Assembly: GCA_002448445.1 (NCBI GenBank)
Contig: DJYC01000100.1
Span: 1 to 64,000 of the forward strand
Direction: 5' to 3'
DNA from: Treponema sp. UBA6988
GTDB taxonomy: Bacteria; Spirochaetota; Spirochaetia; Treponematales; Treponemataceae
DNA length: 64,000 nucleotides
The position numbers and the translations under genes were made by a program. The notes beneath the pieces were generated by a model. That model was not told the origin of the DNA, ran no database searches, and was given only the letters and a program-made list of their open reading frames with translations. Below are positions 27,201 through 35,508 of this stretch, piece by piece. The stretch's first letter is position 1, and the number at the start of each line of letters is the position of its first letter.

Positions 27201-27256
27201 GCAATTCACCGGCACAAGGCCAAATTTGTGGAAAATATGTTAAGATAATGCTATAA
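24218..27256 (+). CDS. M16C-family metallopeptidase (presequence protease-like)
   Basis: The 1012-residue protein has the inverted zinc motif HxxEH (HIIEH, His66-Glu69-His70) followed by the M16C block SVLCGSKKYPLKDPF. A second, inactive M16 half follows, and PreP/Cym1-type length is normal. Such enzymes degrade short unfolded peptides in a closed chamber. No signal peptide is seen, so it is probably cytoplasmic. ATG 24218 overlaps the fliG-like stop codon by four bases, so both proteins are likely made together. Confidence 0.92.
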   Translation: MMQANQKYKGFRVLNVVPVPDCDSTGIYLVHEKTGMEVFHLLNDDEENTFAFIFATPNEENTGVAHIIEHSVLCGSKKYPLKDPFIRLENQSVNTYLNAYTTQDFTVFPVASVLKADYFNLMGVYADAVFFPLLKKEVFMQEGVRLEVEGKNKTISGVVYNEMKGAYSSFESIAMDKPIEALLPGTHYATDFGGDPLCIPELTYKHFKEFHKKHYCAANCRVFLYGNIPTEEQLDFLEKNILKKISSAGKKAVWPKEKDVKIKKYFHAYGPADSESKDGTNSVICSWKIPECVDRVRVQVEAMFLSSLLWCDDCAPVQKALLDSGLGQDSAPQTGHYISMKYPMLFCGLRGVKTEDVKKVGSLVLSKLEELCRSGIPEDDIRRVCMEVEFSNKEIVRISGPESLAVLSRSLRGWGYGAKPWETLLFTAEFERLKKRIASNPNYISSIIQKYLLQNKNRSLVTVTASLAWSKKRALMEKKIAARMYRESDKDELYASIQKMRKFQAKPLTKKEESLIPSLRVEDLLAKKTKVFAKEEEVDSVTLFSSKEATNGITYVHVAFPADVLCAADYEYLPCLCMCMGQVGWGGEPWDKIQTKIQCVSGGIGAYPQSSPVSNRATSEFWAKPYAGREWVIFRIKFLEEYTKDALSALCDCIRKTDFSDTARLKDLVTSQYNSMRTTIIPYGNAYSAMRSSCTVNRSNALREIWEGLSSVETAKKLYSMPVKKLAAKLNDIFSKVRKGGAVINVIADKKGLSLFRSELSLFIKKSGIHSLRKRHANSDSDFYAMTNLQGFKTLCPSGSAKGNAVQAEYIEVSGASGYSAYVFPGSEWGTKASVAEYVYAHLLSTTSLWNDVRMQGGAYGVSLVPRSDSAIIKYSTYRDPNPFASLSTLINAVEKDFGKEISKDVVDRAITGCYSSEVVPRTPSTKGAMAFFWKLYGIEASDSLRHLKMLLKIKPEDVQKAVSRIRGNVHSGKYVVIFGSEIAENPLKKTQKKGNSPAQGQICGKYVKIML

Positions 27257-27288
27257 AAACAACCGATAAATGAGTAGGTGTATTTGAT

Positions 27289-27513
27289 ATGGATAAGAAA
27301 GCTACTATGGAGAAATTTGTTGGGATGATAAGGCAGCTCGTTTCTGACGTACAGGGTGCGCCTTATCCTGGACCTGGATTTGAGCCTGAGCTGTATTCAA
27401 TCTGGTACGAGCACGTTCAGATAAATGCCCAGAATTGTTTTGAATTCCTTGATGAAAATTTTCCTGCGGACAAGGATGAACTTTCCAAAACCTTGCAGAA
27501 AATGTTTAAATAG
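27289..27513 (+). CDS. Small conserved-looking protein, unknown function
   Basis: This 74-residue acidic protein (GFEPELYSIWYEHVQINAQNC, then ENFPADKDELSKTLQKMF) has no signal peptide or membrane segment. A weak GTAGGTG site lies before the ATG, and the gene follows the M16 peptidase by 32 nt. Codon use and composition look like real coding sequence. I do not recognise a family. Confidence 0.7.
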   Translation: MDKKATMEKFVGMIRQLVSDVQGAPYPGPGFEPELYSIWYEHVQINAQNCFEFLDENFPADKDELSKTLQKMFK

Positions 27514-27640
27514 AAGCTTTATTCTGCCGAAGATAAATTTAGTAAGCCGGATTTAAATAATTATCCCTTCGCTTTAAGTTCCAAACTTTGGTTTTTAGGG
27601 GCGGACTTCCGGTTAAACTTATTTGCTTTGGGTGGAAAAA

Positions 27641-28819
27641 ATGGCAGTAAAGAAAATCAGCCGTAATGAACGGTACATGCTCAAGGGGGCCTTAAAAAGG
27701 AACGGCTTTGACGAGTGGCGTATTGTTACCAATGGTTTTAACAAGACAACAGGCGAAGAAAAAACTTTCCTCATAGAATTCTACGTCGTAAATCCTGCGC
27801 TTTCCCCAGACAAATGTGTTTTAGGCTTCAAGAGCCGCAATAAAAAATCAGCCTCAGACTTGCAGTATGCGCTTGCGGGAACACAGGCCGCAACCACCAT
27901 GCAGACGGAAGAATTCGTCCAGCCTTCATTTGCAATGGTAAAGGCCGGAATGCTTTCGGAAAACGGCAAGCAGATGAATTCATACTTTCCCCCCAACCAG
28001 CTTGAATTTGGCAAGACCGACTATCTTATAAAGGTTGGCGGTGCAAGCGGTGAAATGTGCATGCTAACCGACGATGCAACCTACGGTTCCGTGTGCGTAA
28101 CATCCGCAGACCTACAGGAAAAGCCAGAACTCCTCTGCCAGGCGGGCAGCATGTCATGGAGCCTAAAATTCAAAAAACAGATAGAATTTACCCCAGACTA
28201 CCACGGAGCCGGAAACCACTGGGCATGCTTTGGCGCACGCACTTCCTTTGAAGGCCGCATAATTTTTGACGGTGAAGAATACGTTGTCATGCCAAAAAAA
28301 TCCTACGGCTACATAGACAAAAACTGGGGCAAGAATTTTGTCTCGCCTGTCTACCACTTGAATTCCTCAAACTTTACCAGCATCATAAACGGCAAGGTAA
28401 TGGACCATTCATGTGTTGCCGTTCAGGGTGTGTACAATGACAAGCTTTCCGTCCTTATCTGCCTTGAAGGAACCAAAATTGAATTCCACGCAGACAAGCA
28501 CAAAAAGTACACGATAACTTACGAATGTACGGAAATGCCGGAAGACGACGAGGGTGTGCGCCTGCACTGGACTGTTAGCATTCACGACAGGAAGCGCGTT
28601 GTAGACATAGACGTTTTCTGCAACGCATCTGCAATGTTCATCCGCGACTATGAATGCCCGGAAGGTGGCCGCAAGCTTTTAAAAATCCTTGGCGGTGGCA
28701 ACGGAACCGGCGAGCTTAAGGTCTTCAACAAAATTAAAAAGAACCTGGAGCTAATCGAAGACGTGCGCATTGCAAATGTGGTCTGCGAATACGGCAACAT
28801 AGAATTCCCGGAAACATAG
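27641..28819 (+). CDS. Tocopherol-cyclase/AttH-like beta-barrel protein
   Basis: The 392-residue protein contains KSYGYIDKNWGKNF, which resembles the conserved GYxEKNWG block of the tocopherol-cyclase-like family (lipocalin-like fold). The rest is mostly beta (GRIIFDGEEYVVM; VVDIDVFCNASAMFI). No signal peptide is seen. In plants this family cyclises tocopherol precursors; the bacterial members are uncharacterised, so I do not transfer a function. I prefer ATG 27641 (MAVKKISRNERYMLKG) after GGTGG over 27623. Confidence 0.65.
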   Translation: MAVKKISRNERYMLKGALKRNGFDEWRIVTNGFNKTTGEEKTFLIEFYVVNPALSPDKCVLGFKSRNKKSASDLQYALAGTQAATTMQTEEFVQPSFAMVKAGMLSENGKQMNSYFPPNQLEFGKTDYLIKVGGASGEMCMLTDDATYGSVCVTSADLQEKPELLCQAGSMSWSLKFKKQIEFTPDYHGAGNHWACFGARTSFEGRIIFDGEEYVVMPKKSYGYIDKNWGKNFVSPVYHLNSSNFTSIINGKVMDHSCVAVQGVYNDKLSVLICLEGTKIEFHADKHKKYTITYECTEMPEDDEGVRLHWTVSIHDRKRVVDIDVFCNASAMFIRDYECPEGGRKLLKILGGGNGTGELKVFNKIKKNLELIEDVRIANVVCEYGNIEFPET

Positions 28820-28895
28820 CTTTAGAATTTTTTTTGGACGTGGCTGCCATTTTTTACAGGCATTCCTCATAAAAAACTTTCATGCCCCTTGTTAC

Positions 28896-28970
28896 GGGCT
28901 TTCCGCCGTTCCGGCTTTCGCCTCCATTCCGTTGGAACGCCTCCGGCGCGGCTCCAATCCCGCGTAGGTT
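28896..28970 (+). repeat. GC-rich dispersed stem-loop element, copy C
   Basis: This is the most compact copy: GGGCTTTCCGCCGTTCCGG, CTTTCGCCTCCATTCC, a TTCCGTTGGAA mini-hairpin, CGCCTCCGGCGCGGCTCC, then AATCCCGCGTAGG. It lies between the tocopherol-cyclase-like gene and clpB, just before a terminator. Confidence 0.8.
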
Positions 28971-28984
28971 TTCTAAAAAAAATC

Positions 28985-29006
28985 AGGCAAAAATCTTGCC
29001 TTTTTT
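28985..29006 (+). terminator. Rho-independent terminator before clpB
   Basis: AGGCAA pairs with TTGCCT around a five-base loop, followed by six T residues. It would end transcription from the upstream gene before clpB. Confidence 0.75.
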
Positions 29007-29059
29007 ACCGTTCGTAATTATTTTTTAAACAGGTGAAGTTTTAACACTGGAGGTAAAAA

Positions 29060-31660
29060 ATGAATTACGACCAGATGACTCTAAAAACACAGGATGCCAT
29101 ACAGGAAGCCAATTCCCTTGCCCAGCAAAAGAACCACAGCGAGATAGGCCCTGAGCATCTTTTATATGCACTTTTAAAGCAAAAAGACGGAACAATTCCT
29201 CCTTTGGTTGAACGTATTGGAGTTCAAAGCGAGACCTTGCTTGGCGAAGTGGAAAGGCTTCTTGATTCCTATCCTCAGGTGAGTGGCAACGTTCAGATGG
29301 CATTTTCTTCGTCTGCGCAAAAGATAATTGCCAATGCGGAAAAGGAAATGTCTTCTCTAAAAGACCTGTATCTTTCCACCGAGCACATTTTCCTTGCCAT
29401 GACCCAAAGCGACAGCCCTGTTGGAAATTTGCTGCAAAGGTTTGGCTGTAGCCACAAGGAAGCACTCAAGGCTTTGCAGGCAGTCCGCGGAAACCAAACG
29501 GTAGATTCTAATGACCCGGAAAGCAAGATGCGCTCTTTGGAAAAATACTGCACAGACTTGACTTCCCTTGCACGCCAGGACAAGATTGACCCTGTAATTG
29601 GCCGTGACGAAGAAATTAGGCGTGTTATGCAGGTTATAAGCCGCCGCACAAAAAATAATCCTGTCCTCATAGGAGAGCCGGGCGTTGGAAAAACAGCCAT
29701 TGTGGAAGGTCTTGCCCGCCGCATTGCAAGCGGAGACGTTCCCGACAGCCTAAAGGACAAGAGGCTTCTTTCGCTTGACATGGGCTCCCTTGTTGCAGGC
29801 GCAAAATTCCGCGGTGAATTTGAAGAGAGATTCAAGAGCGTAATAAATGAAGTTAAAAAGTCTGAGGGAAGAATCATCCTCTTTATAGATGAACTCCACA
29901 CAATTGTTGGGGCCGGTAACGCGGAAGGCAGCATGGATGCGGGGAACCTTCTAAAGCCTGCCCTTGCCCGCGGGGAGCTTCACGTAATTGGTGCCACAAC
30001 TCTGGACGAATACCGCAAGTTCATAGAAAAAGATGCAGCCCTGGAGCGTAGGTTCCAGCAGGTTCTTTGCGCAGAGCCGTCTTTGGAAGATACGATAGCG
30101 ATTCTTCGTGGACTCCGCGACAAGTACGAGATTCACCATGGCGTAAAGATAAACGACGAGGCACTTGTGGAGGCTGCAACACTTAGCAACCGCTACATAA
30201 CAAACCGCTTCCTTCCCGACAAGGCCATTGATCTTGTTGACGAAGCAGCCAGCCGTATCAAGATGGAAATTGAATCCCAGCCTGTGGAACTTGATCAGCT
30301 TGAACGGAAAATCCTTCAGCTTGCAATAGAAAAGCAGTCCCTTTCCAAAGAGGATGACCAGGCCAGCAAGGAGCGTCTTGAAAAACTTGAAAAAGAAATT
30401 GCGGAAGTTACAAGCCGCCGCGACGCAATGAAGCTCCAGTGGCAGAACGAAAAGACTGCAATTGAAGGAAGCCGCAAGGTAAAGGAAGACTTGGAAAAGG
30501 CCCGCTTTGAGATGGAAAAGTATACAAGGGAAGGCAACTTGGAAAAAGCTGCGGAGTTAAAGTATTCCCTTATCCCCTCACTGGAAAAGCAGCTTGCAGC
30601 CGCACAGGAAAACGAATCCAAGGGAAGTGCTGCCGGGCAGAACATAAGCGAAGAGCGCAAGAGCCTTTTGCGGAAGGAAGTTACGGAAGAAGACATTGCC
30701 CGTGTTGTTAGCACTTGGACTGGTATTCCTGTTTCCAAGATGATGGCAAGCGAAAAGCAGAAGTACCTGGAACTTGAAGACGTTCTTCATAAGAGGGTAA
30801 TCGGTCAGGAAGCAGCAGTTGCATCTGTTTCGGATGCTATAAGGCGTAACCGTGCAGGCCTTAGCGACCCAAACAGGCCTTTGGGTTCATTCATGTTCAT
30901 TGGCCCTACTGGCGTTGGAAAGACGGAGCTTGCAAAGACCCTTGCAGACTTCCTCTTTAACGACGAAAAGGCCCTTACAAGGATTGACATGAGCGAGTAC
31001 ATGGAAAAGTTTTCTGTTACCCGCCTTATTGGAGCGCCGCCAGGATACGTTGGCTATGACGAAGGCGGCCAGCTTACGGAAGCGGTGCGCAGAAGACCCT
31101 ACAGCGTTCTTCTCTTTGACGAAGTGGAAAAGGCTCATCCTGATGTCTTTAACATTCTGCTGCAGGTGCTTGACGACGGAAGGCTTACCGACGGTCAGGG
31201 GCGTGTCGTAGACTTTAAGAACACCATCATCATAATGACGAGCAACCTTGGAAGTGACCTTATCCTAGAGGCAAAGGACAATTCAGAGACCGAGGCTGTA
31301 AAGCAGAAGATAGACGCTCTTTTAAAGCAGACATTCCGCCCAGAATTCCTTAACCGCATTGATGAAATCATTATGTTCAACCGCTTGGCCAAGGAAAACA
31401 TAAAGGGCATTGTCCGCATTCAGCTTGACCGCGTTGTAAGAAGGCTGGAAGAAAGGCGCATTCACCTTGTCTTTGACGAAAGCGCAATAGACTTTATTGC
31501 AGACGCTGGCTACGATCCGTCTTTTGGCGCAAGGCCTGTAAAGAGGGCAATCCAGACCTACGTGGAGAATGCTCTTGCAAAGGACGTACTTGCCGGAAAG
31601 TTCACGGAGAATTCTACAATAAAGGCATCTGCCTCTGGAGGAAGCATAGTCTTCTCTTAA
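29060..31660 (+). CDS. clpB: ClpB disaggregase (Hsp100 AAA+ chaperone)
   Basis: The 866-residue protein has two Clp N repeats (residues 1-~145), AAA-1 with GEPGVGKT and the FIDELHT Walker B, a long coiled-coil middle domain (~400-525) and AAA-2 with GPTGVGKTE and a LFDEVEKAHPDV block. The middle domain distinguishes ClpB from ClpA and ClpC. With DnaK it dissolves protein aggregates in the cytoplasm. A GGAGG site stands before the ATG. I see no CIRCE element upstream. Confidence 0.97.
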   Translation: MNYDQMTLKTQDAIQEANSLAQQKNHSEIGPEHLLYALLKQKDGTIPPLVERIGVQSETLLGEVERLLDSYPQVSGNVQMAFSSSAQKIIANAEKEMSSLKDLYLSTEHIFLAMTQSDSPVGNLLQRFGCSHKEALKALQAVRGNQTVDSNDPESKMRSLEKYCTDLTSLARQDKIDPVIGRDEEIRRVMQVISRRTKNNPVLIGEPGVGKTAIVEGLARRIASGDVPDSLKDKRLLSLDMGSLVAGAKFRGEFEERFKSVINEVKKSEGRIILFIDELHTIVGAGNAEGSMDAGNLLKPALARGELHVIGATTLDEYRKFIEKDAALERRFQQVLCAEPSLEDTIAILRGLRDKYEIHHGVKINDEALVEAATLSNRYITNRFLPDKAIDLVDEAASRIKMEIESQPVELDQLERKILQLAIEKQSLSKEDDQASKERLEKLEKEIAEVTSRRDAMKLQWQNEKTAIEGSRKVKEDLEKARFEMEKYTREGNLEKAAELKYSLIPSLEKQLAAAQENESKGSAAGQNISEERKSLLRKEVTEEDIARVVSTWTGIPVSKMMASEKQKYLELEDVLHKRVIGQEAAVASVSDAIRRNRAGLSDPNRPLGSFMFIGPTGVGKTELAKTLADFLFNDEKALTRIDMSEYMEKFSVTRLIGAPPGYVGYDEGGQLTEAVRRRPYSVLLFDEVEKAHPDVFNILLQVLDDGRLTDGQGRVVDFKNTIIIMTSNLGSDLILEAKDNSETEAVKQKIDALLKQTFRPEFLNRIDEIIMFNRLAKENIKGIVRIQLDRVVRRLEERRIHLVFDESAIDFIADAGYDPSFGARPVKRAIQTYVENALAKDVLAGKFTENSTIKASASGGSIVFS

Positions 31661-31670
31661 GGCATTCTCT

Positions 31671-31699
31671 TTGACATATATGGGATTTTTTGCTATCAT
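31671..31699 (+). promoter_or_regulatory. Consensus promoter; leaderless
   Basis: TTGACA (31671-31676), 17 bp, and extended -10 TGCTATCAT (TATCAT 31694-31699) end seven bases before ATG 31707. It is a near-consensus promoter without room for a Shine-Dalgarno site. Confidence 0.8.
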
Positions 31700-31706
31700 C
31701 GTTTTT

Positions 31707-32198
31707 ATGAAAAATAAAAAAGTGATGCTATGCCTTGTGTTTTTGGCTCTTGCCCTTCCGCTTTTTGCTGACCGTGGGCTTGGCGGTGAATTTGGCTACT
31801 CTCCACTAGGAAGCGATTCTTCTTGGAGGGCAGGGGTTACTCTTAGGGTAAGCGAATATCCCTTTGTCTTTGGCGTTTTTGGCAACAGTTCACAGGATGA
31901 ATGGAGTCTTGGCGGCTACATAGACTATTGGATGAACAATCCCAAGCTTTTTGGAATGCTCCATTCATACATGGGACCAGGCCTTGTTTTTTCTTCTTAT
32001 ATGGATAAGGATGAAGGGCTTGCACATTTGTTTTTTGGAACGCGGCTTGTCCTTGGCGCAAACCTTTTTGTCTTTGACTTTCTTGAAACCTACATGCAGG
32101 GTGCCCTTGAATTAGGACTTAACTTTGCAGGTGATGACGGGCTAAAATTTCCTGCCGCACATTTTCCGCTTACGGCAGGATTCCGCTTTTGGTTTTAA
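31707..32198 (+). CDS. Predicted small outer-membrane/secreted protein
   Basis: The 163-residue protein has a signal peptide (MLCLVFLALALPLFA, cleaved after ALA/FAD) and alternating hydrophobic beta strands rich in Gly and aromatic residues. It ends FRFWF, with a terminal Phe typical of outer-membrane beta barrels. I do not recognise a family. ATG 31707 is fixed by the promoter and signal peptide. The stop is 22 nt from the convergent rlmJ end. Confidence 0.75.
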   Translation: MKNKKVMLCLVFLALALPLFADRGLGGEFGYSPLGSDSSWRAGVTLRVSEYPFVFGVFGNSSQDEWSLGGYIDYWMNNPKLFGMLHSYMGPGLVFSSYMDKDEGLAHLFFGTRLVLGANLFVFDFLETYMQGALELGLNFAGDDGLKFPAAHFPLTAGFRFWF

Positions 32199-32222
32199 GA
32201 ACTTGTCATAAAACGCTTGTTC

Positions 32223-33125
32223 TTAGGCCAGGATTTTTTTTAGGACGGATGTAACTTTTTCCATCTTTTCTTTTACTTGCCAAGGCGGATTAATAAGGAA
32301 CATACCGCTTCCATAGAGGTGGGCGTTGCTGTCTTGGTCAAGTTCATCGGGGTTTTTAACAGCCATTTCAAGTCTTACCGTCTGAACTTGGTTCAAGCCC
32401 AGCTTTACGTAGTCTTCCAGTGAGCTTAGCATTTGAGCCGTCTCATTTTTTCTTCTTAGCAAGAGTGGATACCATACCGCAATAACTGCCGTGTTCCATT
32501 TTTTGTGGGCATTTTTTATTGCTTCCGTTACTTTTTTGTAGTCGGATGCGTCTTCGTAGCTTGGGTCGCAAAGTATGAGTCCCCGCTTTATCTTTGGTGG
32601 TGTAAGGGCGTTAAGTGCTGTGTATGAGTCTTCTATTTTTATTACGGCTTTTACTGGGCATTTTTCTTCCGCGCATGAACCGTCTTCCCTTGTTCTTAAA
32701 AGAGTCATCTTCATGTTTTCTTCTAGGTTCTTTGCAGCCTGGGGATGCATTTCTGTTAGGAAAAGCGCGTCTCCATTTCTCATGTAAAGCCTTGCAATTT
32801 CCGGGCTTCCAGCATAAAGTCCGTTCTTTAGATATGGCTCTTCTGCCTTAAGGTATTCCTTCATTCCTTCCGGAAGGGTAATGCTGTGTATGTCCATGCG
32901 TTGCTTTAAACAGAATTCAAAAAGCTTTTTTATTCCGCTTTCGGCCTCTCCGGTTTTTAAAAGGCGCTCGTCATTCAGGGCATAAAGGGCAGAGCCTGCG
33001 TGCATGTCTATTACCGTAAAGGGCTTGTCCTTTTTGCAGAGGCTTTCTAAGATTAGCGTAAGGCAGACGTGCTTAAAAATGTCCGCGTGGTTTCCTGCAT
33101 GGTATTCGTGCTGGTAAGAAAACAT
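32223..33125 (-). CDS. rlmJ: 23S rRNA (adenine-2030-N6)-methyltransferase
   Basis: The N-terminus (FSYQHEYHAGNHADIFKH) is the RlmJ signature, followed by SAM motif I (VIDMHAGSALY). Motif IV reads CDPSYE where the family usually has DPPYE. RlmJ methylates A2030 of 23S rRNA during ribosome assembly. At 300 residues it is near the usual ~280. Its ATG overlaps the nadE stop (TAATG), so it is translated with nadE. Confidence 0.9.
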   Translation of the reverse strand: MFSYQHEYHAGNHADIFKHVCLTLILESLCKKDKPFTVIDMHAGSALYALNDERLLKTGEAESGIKKLFEFCLKQRMDIHSITLPEGMKEYLKAEEPYLKNGLYAGSPEIARLYMRNGDALFLTEMHPQAAKNLEENMKMTLLRTREDGSCAEEKCPVKAVIKIEDSYTALNALTPPKIKRGLILCDPSYEDASDYKKVTEAIKNAHKKWNTAVIAVWYPLLLRRKNETAQMLSSLEDYVKLGLNQVQTVRLEMAVKNPDELDQDSNAHLYGSGMFLINPPWQVKEKMEKVTSVLKKILA

Positions 33126-35155
33126 TAGAGGCTCCTCTCCAGTTCCTCAATCTCCTTTAGCCAGAGGTTTGCGCTAGAGTCGCTCGGCATTCTCCAGTCT
33201 CCGCGCGGGGAAAGGCTTACTGTACCAACCTTGGCTCCGTCCGGCATGCAGCTCCTCTTGAACTGCTGACCAAAGAACCTTTTGTAGAAGCTCTTTAGCC
33301 ACTTTAGGATTGTTTCTGCAGGATATTCGCTTCTGTCCTTGAAGGCAACTTTGGCAAGGAAGAAAATCTTTTTTGGGGAGTAGGCTCGGCGCAACATGTA
33401 GTAGAGGAAGAAGTCATGCAGTTCGTAGGGGCCAACGAGTTCCTCCGTCTTTTGGCTGATTGTTCCCTTTTCCGGCGGAAGTAGCTCTGGGCTTACTGGT
33501 GTGTCAAGTATGTCTTTTAGGACTTTGCAAAGCTCTGTGTTCCCTGACTGTTCTGCTTCGTCTGCAAAGTAGTCAACAAGGTAGCGCACAAGGGTCTTGG
33601 GAATGGATGCGTTCACTCCGTACATGGACATGTGGTCTCCGTTGTAGGTGCACCAGCCAAGGGCAAGCTCGCTTAAGTCTCCGGTTCCTATTACGATTCC
33701 GCCTGTTTTGTTTGCTATGTCCATAAGAATTTGCGTGCGTTCGCGGGCCTGACAGTTTTCGTAGGTTACGTCATGAAGGTTTTCGTCCTGGCCAATATCT
33801 TTAAAGTGCTGGAGAACGGCTTTTTTTATGTCCACTTCCTTTAGGGTTGCCTGTGTTTTTTGCGCAAGGGAACATGCGTTTCCGTAGGTGCGTCCAGTTG
33901 TTCCAAAGCAGGGCATTGTTATGCACCATATTCCGCTTCTGTCCAGTGAGCATTTGTCAAAGGCGCGGCATGTTACCAAAAGGGCAAGGGTTGAATCCAA
34001 GCCTCCGCTAAGACCGATGACGGCATTTTTTGCGTGGATGTGGCGGAGTCTTTTTGCAAGGCCTTCTGCCTGAAGCTCTATTACTTCACGGCAGCGTTCG
34101 CTTCTTTTTTCCTTGTCGGAAGGAACGAAGGGGTGGGGATCTATGAAGCCTAAGAAGTCACTTGCGTCATTTTTCTTGCCGTCTGAACCGGCTGAGAATC
34201 CTATTGAAGCTTGCAGATTCTGTCTGTCTTTAAACTCTATAAATACTGAATGGTAGTCGCTTGAAGGATCTGCCCCGATTTTTGCGGAGCTTGCGGCATA
34301 GGTTGTAGTGCGGAGCCTTTCGTTCTGAATGAGTTCCATGTCAAGGTCGCAGCAGAGGATTTTTGAGCAGTCGGAGAAAAGCTTTGATTCCGCCTTGATT
34401 GAACCGTTCAATGCTATGATGTTGTGGCCACCAAAGACCATGTCTGTAGTGCTTTCGTCCCGGCCTGCATCTGCGTAGAGGTAGGCTGTTATTGTCTTTG
34501 CGGACTGGGCTTTTACAAGTGTACGGCGGTATTCTGCCTTTCCAATGACTTCGTTGCTTGCGCTAAGGTTTGCGATAACGGTTGCATTGTTAAGGGCGTG
34601 TAGGGTGGATGGCGAAAGTGGCACCCAAAGGTCTTCGCATATTTCCGCTGCAATTTTAATTTGCGGATTGTTTTTGTCTTCTATTAAAATGTCTGTTCCA
34701 AAGGGAACTTCGCTGAATTCTTCGTTTATGTAAACCGGCTGCTGAATTTTACCCTGGGCAGGAGAGAACCAGCGCCTTTCGTAGAATTCAGAATAGTTTG
34801 GTATGAAGGTTTTTGGTACCAGGGCAAGGATTTTTCCCCGGTAGATAAAAGCAGCACAGTTAAAAAGGGCATTGTTCAGTCTAAAGGGGAGTCCCACTGC
34901 TGCAAGTACGGATGTGCCTTCCGTCTCTTTTGCAATTTTTACGAGGGCTTCCAGGGAAGAGTCAAGAAGCTTGTCCTGCAAAAAGAGGTCCTGGCAGGTG
35001 TAGCCCGTGATGCAAAGCTCTGGAAAAACAAGGAGCTTTACGTCTTTTTTGTCTGCTTCGTTAATTGCGCTAACGATTTGTCCGGCATTATAATCGCAGT
35101 CTGCGATGGCAAGGGCTGGGCTTACGCATCCAACCCGGAAAATTCCATACATCAT
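33125..35155 (-). CDS. nadE: Glutamine-dependent NAD+ synthetase
   Basis: An N-terminal nitrilase-type glutaminase domain (residues ~1-300, with Glu in FPELCITGY and the nucleophile in AAEICEDLW) is fused to an NAD synthase domain with the PP-loop GLSGGLDST. It amidates deamido-NAD with ammonia tunnelled from glutamine. I start at ATG 35155 (MMYGIFRVG): the -10 box lies six bases upstream, and an upstream in-frame start at 35191 would lie inside the promoter. Length (676) is normal for two-domain NadE. Confidence 0.95.
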   Translation of the reverse strand: MMYGIFRVGCVSPALAIADCDYNAGQIVSAINEADKKDVKLLVFPELCITGYTCQDLFLQDKLLDSSLEALVKIAKETEGTSVLAAVGLPFRLNNALFNCAAFIYRGKILALVPKTFIPNYSEFYERRWFSPAQGKIQQPVYINEEFSEVPFGTDILIEDKNNPQIKIAAEICEDLWVPLSPSTLHALNNATVIANLSASNEVIGKAEYRRTLVKAQSAKTITAYLYADAGRDESTTDMVFGGHNIIALNGSIKAESKLFSDCSKILCCDLDMELIQNERLRTTTYAASSAKIGADPSSDYHSVFIEFKDRQNLQASIGFSAGSDGKKNDASDFLGFIDPHPFVPSDKEKRSERCREVIELQAEGLAKRLRHIHAKNAVIGLSGGLDSTLALLVTCRAFDKCSLDRSGIWCITMPCFGTTGRTYGNACSLAQKTQATLKEVDIKKAVLQHFKDIGQDENLHDVTYENCQARERTQILMDIANKTGGIVIGTGDLSELALGWCTYNGDHMSMYGVNASIPKTLVRYLVDYFADEAEQSGNTELCKVLKDILDTPVSPELLPPEKGTISQKTEELVGPYELHDFFLYYMLRRAYSPKKIFFLAKVAFKDRSEYPAETILKWLKSFYKRFFGQQFKRSCMPDGAKVGTVSLSPRGDWRMPSDSSANLWLKEIEELERSL

Positions 35156-35161
35156 GTTTTG

Positions 35162-35191
35162 ATTATAGCGCATAAGTATGTAGAAATTCAA
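35162..35191 (-). promoter_or_regulatory. Promoter of nadE-rlmJ; leaderless
   Basis: On the minus strand TTGAAT (35191-35186), 18 bp and TATAAT (35167-35162) end six bases before the ATG at 35155. The following gene, rlmJ, is reached by TAATG coupling. Confidence 0.7.
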
Positions 35192-35251
35192 TATTGGGGC
35201 CTTGTCCGCTTGTTGACTGTTGACACTAATCCATTTTAGCAGGCGTTGTCC

Positions 35252-35288
35252 GCTCGCTTCGCGAGCTACCGAGTTACTTCGTAACTCG
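35252..35288. repeat. Two adjacent hairpins with identical TTC loops
   Basis: GCTCGC-TTC-GCGAGC (35252-35266) and CGAGTTAC-TTC-GTAACTCG (35270-35288) are perfect stems sharing the same triloop. They lie in the 353-nt gap between nadE and tyrS and have no T tail. Confidence 0.75.
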
Positions 35289-35317
35289 CGGATTTATTTG
35301 CTAACACCAATCAGCCT

Positions 35318-35425
35318 TGGGGCGTTGCGGGGCTTTGCAAAGAGACTGCCCCGCAGAAGGGGTAGGACGCAACGAAGTGCGGCCGCAGGGGTGGTCGCAG
35401 CGCAGCTTCAAGCTAGGCTTTCCCC
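35318..35425. repeat. GC-rich intergenic segment, possible degenerate element D
   Basis: This stretch is much more GC-rich than its surroundings and shares CAACGAAGTG and short blocks with copy A, but I could not align the whole framework. It also holds GGGGCGTTGCGGGGC-type internal pairing. Its membership in the family is uncertain. Confidence 0.35.
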
Positions 35426-35435
35426 TCCTTGGTAA

Positions 35436-35464
35436 TTGTAATTTTTGTTGTAAAATGCTACTAT
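35436..35464 (+). promoter_or_regulatory. Promoter of tyrS
   Basis: TTGTAA (35436-35441), 17 bp and TACTAT (35459-35464) stand 44 nt before the ATG. Here a normal leader with AAGGAAAG is present. Confidence 0.5.
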
Positions 35465-35508
35465 CTCTAGCAATTACTTTTTGTAAGACTAAAATTAAGG
35501 AAAGAACT

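Noticed and set aside
35317..35508. N-terminal extension of tyrS
   Set aside because: It would be read from the GC-rich intergenic segment; the HIGH motif spacing and AAGGAAAG site support ATG 35509.
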